Below, in pieces: positions 18,060 through 22,500 of a stretch of DNA of 22,500 bases. The notes below the pieces were generated by a model. That model was not told the DNA's origin. It searched no databases and was given only the letters and a program-made list of their open reading frames with translations. Source of the stretch: Theodoxus fluviatilis. Lineage: Eukaryota > Mollusca > Gastropoda > Cycloneritida > Neritidae. Each line of letters opens with the position of its first letter. Position 1 is the stretch's first letter. Where the stretch lies: contig JAWQFJ010012254.1 of NCBI GenBank assembly GCA_034096865.1, forward strand, positions 1 through 22,500. Direction: 5' to 3'. Position numbers and translations under genes: made by a program.

Positions 18060-19309
18060 CGGACTCACGGTTGAACCTGTGTGTGGCCACTACAACACAA
18101 GCATGTACAAGGGAATATGCGCTAAACAGGCCGTTTTTAACCGGACTAACACTTTCCTTTGAAACAAGGTTTGACGTGTATATAGTATTCCCAGGGCTTG
18201 CTCTGGCAGGGCGCACCAATCGCCATATTGTCCTCAGCTCGAACACAAAACGCTTATTTTCATGATTACTGACACACAAACATAGGCACCGTACCTAAAT
18301 AACGTATTAATGTCTCAAAGCACAAAGTAGAGTACATCAATAGTTAATGAATATTGCTACATTAGTCATATTGAGTTGTGCGTCGAAATCGAATAAAGTC
18401 AAAAGTTGGGCTACAGAGTACTCACTACTAGACAGCTTCTCGTGTAACTGTGTAGTTCGGACAGAAAACTGTTCGCATATGCTTTACCTACTCTCAGGAT
18501 AAGTTCCTGAGCTAAGTGTTCGCCCAGTCAAAGATATGCCCGGTTAAGAACTATCTTAATGAGTGATATCATTATCAGACACATCGACCTGTACATGCAA
18601 ACAATGGGGATGAACGAACAAACGAATGCATTAATAAATACATAATGACCGACGGAACGAATGAATGAATGAAAGAACGAATGGAGCTTTACTGCTTATT
18701 AGCCTATGACGGCTAGTTAAGACCAATAACAAGAACATAACTGGAGCAAATGAGACTATAAGTATAAGAGCGAGTCAAGCCTTGTTTAACTTTTTCACGT
18801 TTCGCGTAAGGACTTAAAGGAGACACGATGGGTCTATTCGTAACATCAACAAAAAGGATAAACAAAGACGAACACGGAAACATGAGGAGGACAGCAACAA
18901 CAACAATGAATATGCGAGTGCATTTAATGATATTTTTAACGAGTCAATATAGTTTGCGCGAGCTCTGTTCAATAATCATGTACTGCATTCCTGCAGCAGA
19001 AATGCTGAGAACGAGAGACCTAGTTGGCTAGTAGTATTCAAGAGCACGACTACAGTACACTACACCGATCCACGCCATTATTTAGTTACATCTGCTTGCA
19101 AGCTCGAACCTAGCTTCGTCACTTCATGCCTGCATACTGCGACAATAAACGATCACTTTGCCACGGTAGCACTGGCAAACATAACAAAAATGAACACCTC
19201 TTGGTACTCTCTCACTGCTTTCTGAAGCCAATTTGTACTGACCAGAGACCACTTTTTGGTTTCTCCGCGCGAAAGAGCACCAGCGGCAAATACTCCTGAT
19301 TACCAGCTT
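18060..19309 (+). other. non-coding interior of the SAP element
   Basis: No long ORF is present. The only frame of note is 67 codons at 18828-19031, identical in the other copy at 13763-13966 and without recognisable similarity. Identity of short ORFs between copies reflects recent duplication, not selection. GAAT-type tetranucleotides occur near 18650. Confidence 0.5.
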
Positions 19310-19331
19310 CGTTGCAGACCCTAATAAACTG

Positions 19332-19708
19332 TTCTCGCAAATGACGTCACGTTATTGATGACGTCGCACATGTTGGAATTTCGCCATTCCATCAAATTGC
19401 CTACCTCCCCAGGTGTTTCGAAATTCTTCTCCTGGCATATAGAATCGAAATTGTACTTGCAAATGACGTAACGTTATTAATGACATCAAATTTGGCTATT
19501 CCGTCAATTGTCATTTCAATCATTTTTAGAGAGGTGCTTCGATAATACGACCTTAAAAAACCACTTTCTCTTCAAGCCTCGATTCTGAATATTTGATACA
19601 TTCAATCGGACCTAACTTCCAGTTAGTGTGCAAAATCTCAAGGAAATCCGTCCAGTAGTTTTTGAGATATAAGCCGCGGAGTCGGGACAGACAGACAGAC
19701 AGACAGAC
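19332..19708 (-). repeat. dispersed tail repeat, long form, copy T6
   Basis: It resumes the repeat interrupted by the SAP element and closely matches T4 and T5. Differences cluster at about 19528-19545 (AGAGAGGTGCTTCGATAATACG instead of the ACCGGTAATTTCGAGAATACG type). It ends in (GACA)5 and then switches to the 35-bp array rather than a SINE. Confidence 0.8.
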
Positions 19709-19710
19709 AG

Positions 19711-19850
19711 ATAAAGTCTGTAGGACCTCCAGTAAACCTGGAGGGATAAAGTCTGTAGGACCTCCAGTAAACCTGGAGGGATAAAGTCTGTAGGACCTCC
19801 AGTAAACCTGGAGGGATAAAGTCTGTAGGACCTCCAGTAAACCTGGAGGG
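19711..19850 (-). repeat. four-unit 35-bp stem-loop tandem array
   Basis: Exactly four identical 35-bp units (ATAAAGTCTGTAGGA plus CCTCCAGTAAACCTGGAGGG) stand head to tail. Each unit contains a CCTCCAG/CTGGAGG stem of 7 bp around a 5-nt loop. The same stem-loop occurs once in SINE A (about 8290-8309) and at about 17003-17023. The unit length is not a multiple of three, so it is not a peptide repeat. It is sited between a LINE 3' region and the tail repeat. Confidence 0.9.
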
Positions 19851-20026
19851 ATATGAGTAGTATTTAATAGTAGTAGTCACTTGGCCTGAAGAAGAAGGAG
19901 TATCCCCTCTGAAAGCTCGCCTACGCCTACTCTAGAAACGGCCCTCTTCAGGGCTCTCATTTCTCGAGAGAGAGTACAATTGGTCAAACTCTGGCCACTT
20001 GTTTCTGTTTTTTTTTTTCCATATTT
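19851..20026 (-). repeat. LINE downstream region shared by both minus LINEs
   Basis: It is almost identical to 21535-21707. On - it runs from the poly-A-containing AATATGGAAAAAAAAA through a GCCCTGAAGAGGGC hairpin and CCAAGTGACTACTACTATT to the stem-loop array. It may be the real 3' end of the LINE, or a repeat into which both LINEs are fused. Confidence 0.6.

Positions 20027-20099
<73 letters not shown>
20027..20099 (-). repeat. (CTA)n microsatellite after LINE copy 1
   Basis: This is a perfect AGT/CTA trinucleotide run of about 73 bp. On the minus strand it follows the LINE 3' UTR hairpin (AAGGCTTCACGGCCT, about 20115-20129), where the second LINE family has (ATCT)n. LINE 3' ends often carry such short repeats. 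Confidence 0.85.
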
Positions 20100-20196
20100 T
20101 GAGAGGCTAGATATAGGCCGTGAAGCCTTTTGAACGCCCCATCGTAATGTGTTGCCTTCTATAGGGTCTTAGCGCAATTTTCTTATTGCGACAATG

Positions 20197-21105
20197 TCAC
20201 TCATCATAGCTTCTGAATAACGACATAAATATAGGATCCTTGTCCAGTTGGTTTTTGAAAACGTTAGTAGTCGGTGCAGTCTTGAGCCGAAACGGAAGGT
20301 TATTCCACAGGTTAGCAACACGATTACTGAAACAATACTTTCTTAGGTTAGTATTACTACGTTGAACAAATACTTTTCCGTCTGCATTTCTCGTACTGGC
20401 ACAACCTGGTGACTTAAAGAAGTCGCTCCACTCCACGTCCACGAGATCATTGTACAATTTGTAAGCCTCTATTAGGTCACCACGAATCCTTCTTCCCTTC
20501 AGTGAGTGCAGATTCAAATACTCTAAGCGCTCGCTGTAAGACATCTCCCGACATTCACTCAACAACGTGGTAGCCCTGCGCTGGACTCGCTCCACAGCCT
20601 CTGACTGTCTTTTAAAATGCGAGTACAATATATTGTTATCATACTCAACTCTTGGACGAACTATAGCTTTGTATAGCTGAATGAAAATATCCTTGTTTAA
20701 ATATATAAAGGTTCTTTTGATAACTCCAATCATCTGATTGGCCTTGTTTATAGAAGCTTGAATATGTGGGTCGAATGACAATTTAGGGTCAAACGTGACT
20801 CCCAAGTCTCTCTCCTCGTTGCATACAGTAATATTTCAGTCATCTGTTCCCATTTTCATAGTGTATTTGACGCAGAGATTATTATTTCCAAGGTGCATTA
20901 CCTTACACTTTTCTACATTAAAATATTGATTCCATACATCCGACCACCTCTCCAATCGTTTCAAATCGCCCTGCACCCGGCTACAATTTCTTGATTTATC
21001 ATAAATCTTCGTACCCCTGTCCATCACAGTCTGAGAAATCTTCTCACTGTCTGGCAAAAATGAGACACAAATGCTGTCTGGAATATAACGCAACGAATCA
21101 GTCTG
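20197..21105 (-). pseudogene. CR1/L2-like LINE reverse transcriptase C-terminus, copy 1
   Basis: On - the frame from about 21093 to the stop at 20197-20199 covers the end of the RT and thumb of a CR1/L2/Jockey-type polymerase. Recognisable in order are KIYDKS, WNQYFNVEKCKVMHLG, GVTFDPKLSFDPHI, SINKANQMIGVIKRTF, LYKAIVRPRVEYDN, ERVQRRATTLL, SYSERLEYLNL, RRIRGDLIEAYKLYN and a final NRVANLWNNLP...FKNQLDK. One in-frame TGA (20836-20838) splits it. The segment before KIY reads VMDRGT where the family has the catalytic FADDT-type motif, so the active site is lost or lies at a degraded edge. Similarity ends near 21105, where a tail repeat begins. This is the usual 5' truncation. It cannot be active. 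Confidence 0.8.
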
Positions 21106-21182
21106 CGTTCATGTGGAAGCCATTTTGCCGCCTTCATGTGTTACCACGCGAGCTATAGCGAGAAAGGGGTGTGGCTGTGGAG

Positions 21183-21396
21183 GGACATTTCGCCATTCCG
21201 TCAACTGACATATGAGGGGTCTGTTTTCGCTTTTACGACCTAAATAAATCACTTTCTTTTCAAAGCTCGATTCTGAAAATTTAACACATTCAATCGGACC
21301 TAACTTCCAGTTAGTGTGCAAAATCTCAAGGAAATCCGTCCAGTAGTTTTTGAGATATAAGCCGTGGAGTCGGGACAGACAGACAGACAGACAGAT
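21183..21396 (-). repeat. dispersed tail repeat, short form, copy T7
   Basis: It contains TTTCGCCATTCCGTCAACTG through GATTCTGAAAATTTAACACATTC to (GACA)4. Its left part resembles the short forms T1-T3, while its right part (AACTTCCAGTTAGTG, GCCGTGGAGTCGG) resembles T4-T6. It looks like a mosaic of the two subfamilies. Confidence 0.75.
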
Positions 21397-21534
21397 AAAG
21401 TCTGTAGGACCTCCAGTAAACCTGGAGGGATAAAGTCTGTAGGACCTCCAGTAAACCTGGAGGGATAAAGTCTGTAGGACCTCCAGTAAACCTGGAGGGA
21501 TAAAGTCTGTAGGACCTCCAGTAAACCTGGAGGG
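21395..21534 (-). repeat. second four-unit 35-bp stem-loop array
   Basis: It has exactly four units with the same unit sequence and phase as the array at 19711-19850, again between the (GACA)n end of a tail repeat and the downstream region of a LINE. I see no difference between the units of the two arrays. Confidence 0.9.
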
Positions 21535-21707
21535 ATATGAGTAGTATTTAGTAGTAGTCACTTGGCCTGAAGAAGAAGGAGTATCCCCTCTGAAAGCTCG
21601 CCTACGCCTACTCTAGAAACGGCCCTCTTCAGGGCTCTCATTTCTCGAGAGAGAGTACAATTGGTCAAACTCTGGCCACTTGTTTCTGTTTTTTTTTCTC
21701 CATATTT
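21535..21707 (-). repeat. LINE downstream region, copy 2
   Basis: It matches 19851-20026 apart from a short deletion in the AGTAGTATTTAGTAGTAGTC part and a change in the T run. It contains the GCCCTGAAGAGGGC hairpin. Confidence 0.6.
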
Positions 21708-21771
<64 letters not shown>

Positions 21772-21773
21772 TG
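21708..21773 (-). repeat. (CTA)n microsatellite after LINE copy 2
   Basis: This is a trinucleotide run of about 66 bp in the same position relative to the LINE stop codon and 3' UTR hairpin as at 20027, slightly shorter and ending TTGTTG. Confidence 0.85.
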
Positions 21774-21871
21774 TTGAGAGGCTAGATATAGGCCGTGAAG
21801 CCTTTTGAACACTCCATCGTAATGTGTTGCCTTCTATAGGGTCTTAGCGCAATTTTCTTATTGCGACAATG

Positions 21872-22500
21872 TCACTCATCATAGCTTCTGAATAACGACA
21901 TAAATATAGGATCCTTGTCCAATTGGTTTTTGAAAACGTTAGTAGTCGGTGCAGTCTTGAGCCGAAACGGAAGGTTATTCCACAGGTGAGCAACACGATT
22001 ACTGAAACAATACTTTCTTAGGTTAGTATTAGTACGTTGAACAAATACTTTTCCGTCTGCATTTCTCGTACTGGCTCAAGCTGGTGACTTAAAGAAGTCG
22101 CTCCACTCCACGTCCACGAGATCATTGTACAATTTGTAAGCCTCTATTAGGTCACCACGAATCCTTCTTCCCTTCAGTGAGTGCAGATTCAAATACTCTA
22201 AGCGCTCGCTGTAAGACATCTCCCGACATTCACTCAACAACGTGGTAGCCCTGCGCTGGACTCGCTCCACAGCCTCTGACTGTCTTTTAAAATGCGAGTA
22301 CAATATATTGTTATCATACTCAACTCTTGGACGAACTATAGCTTTGTATAGCTGAATGAAAATATCCTTGTTTAAATATATAAAGGTTCTTTTGATAACT
22401 CCAATCATCTGATTGGCCTTGTTTATAGAAGCTTGAATATGTGGGTCGAATGACAATTTAGGGTCAAACGTGACTCCCAAGTCTCTCTCCTCGTTGCATA
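21872..22500 (-). pseudogene. CR1/L2-like LINE reverse transcriptase C-terminus, copy 2
   Basis: The frame continues past the window end and stops at 21872-21874. It covers the same C-terminal region as the copy at 20197, including SINKANQMIGVIKRTF, RRIRGDLIEAYKLYN and the final FKNQLDK part. An in-frame TGA at 22076-22078 replaces the TGT (Cys) of the other copy just after FKSPA, so the last 67 codons are cut off. The two copies are otherwise nearly identical, and their stops are at different places. The 5' end lies outside the window, so its full length is unknown. Confidence 0.8.

Larger units (their letters stand above)
17548..19326 (+). mobile_element. SAP-domain element with 17-bp terminal inverted repeats
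   Basis: TATTAGGGTCTGCAACG (17548-17564) and its exact complement CGTTGCAGACCCTAATA (19310-19326) bound a 1.78-kb segment. The flanks join cleanly in an unoccupied copy at 16551-16570 (TTCATTCTCTGTCCTCGC), so this is an insertion. The first and last two bases (TA) could be a target duplication, but the empty site does not show a TA. The exact duplication is thus unclear, with only a few extra bases at each side. Inside is one ORF with a SAP domain; the remaining ~1.25 kb lack any transposase. It is best seen as a non-autonomous DNA transposon, or an internally deleted one. The superfamily is unassigned. Confidence 0.65.

Noticed and set aside
19711..19850. CRISPR-like array because of identical 35-bp units with palindromic part
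   Set aside because: There are no unique spacers, the units are directly contiguous, and the context is an animal retroelement.
19638..19880. Repeat protein with SRFTGGPTDF-like units on the minus strand (also 21109-21561)
   Set aside because: The unit is 35 bp, so each unit changes frame. The array is a DNA or RNA stem-loop repeat, not coding.
21558..21812. Poly-leucine protein on the minus strand
   Set aside because: It is a translation of the (CTA)n microsatellite.

Overview
This window looks like the non-coding, repeat-rich DNA of a metazoan, most plausibly a marine invertebrate such as a mollusc. There are no bacterial-type operons. Possible exons are short and isolated. The sequence contains (CT)n, (GT)n, (AGT)n and (GACA)n microsatellites, a CCCTAA interstitial telomere-type tract, tRNA-derived SINEs and CR1/L2-like LINE fragments. 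The species assignment is inference only.

Layout. Positions 1-7380 are mostly single-copy, AT-rich DNA with a more GC-rich stretch at about 2300-5600. I see no complete gene there. The best coding signals are a 141-nt possible internal exon on + (7233-7373) and a weaker possible terminal exon on - (991-1074). This stretch also holds a purine tract with G-quadruplex potential (about 2373-2408) and a tandemly doubled CCAAT/TATA module (5843-5908). A compound CT/GT microsatellite covers 7430-7720 and a 90-bp imperfect hairpin lies at 7987-8076.

Positions 8225-10132 carry three minus-strand tRNA-headed SINE copies interleaved with a dispersed tail repeat. A fourth SINE lies at 14639-14888. Positions 10422-10998 are duplicated at 15207-15612.

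The central story is a SAP-domain element. An intact copy (about 17548-19326) is bounded by perfect 17-bp inverted repeats, carries one 138-aa ORF with an N-terminal SAP domain, and has a matching unoccupied site in the window at about 16559. A second copy (10999-14261) has lost its left end. It is interrupted by a 1723-bp TGT...ACA insertion (11393-13115) with a 4-bp TATA duplication, visible by comparison with the uninterrupted copy.

The right third (16012-22500) also carries LINE debris in both orientations. On + are C-terminal RT fragments with (ATCT)n tails. On - are two CR1/L2-like RT C-terminal fragments with (CTA)n tails, each broken by an in-frame stop. Each minus LINE is followed by a four-unit 35-bp stem-loop array, then (GACA)n and the same tail repeat that follows the SINEs. 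The shared tail, hairpin and GACA modules suggest jigsaw-like exchange between SINE, LINE and other repeats, or a common retrotransposition signal.

No intact autonomous transposon and no complete host gene is visible.
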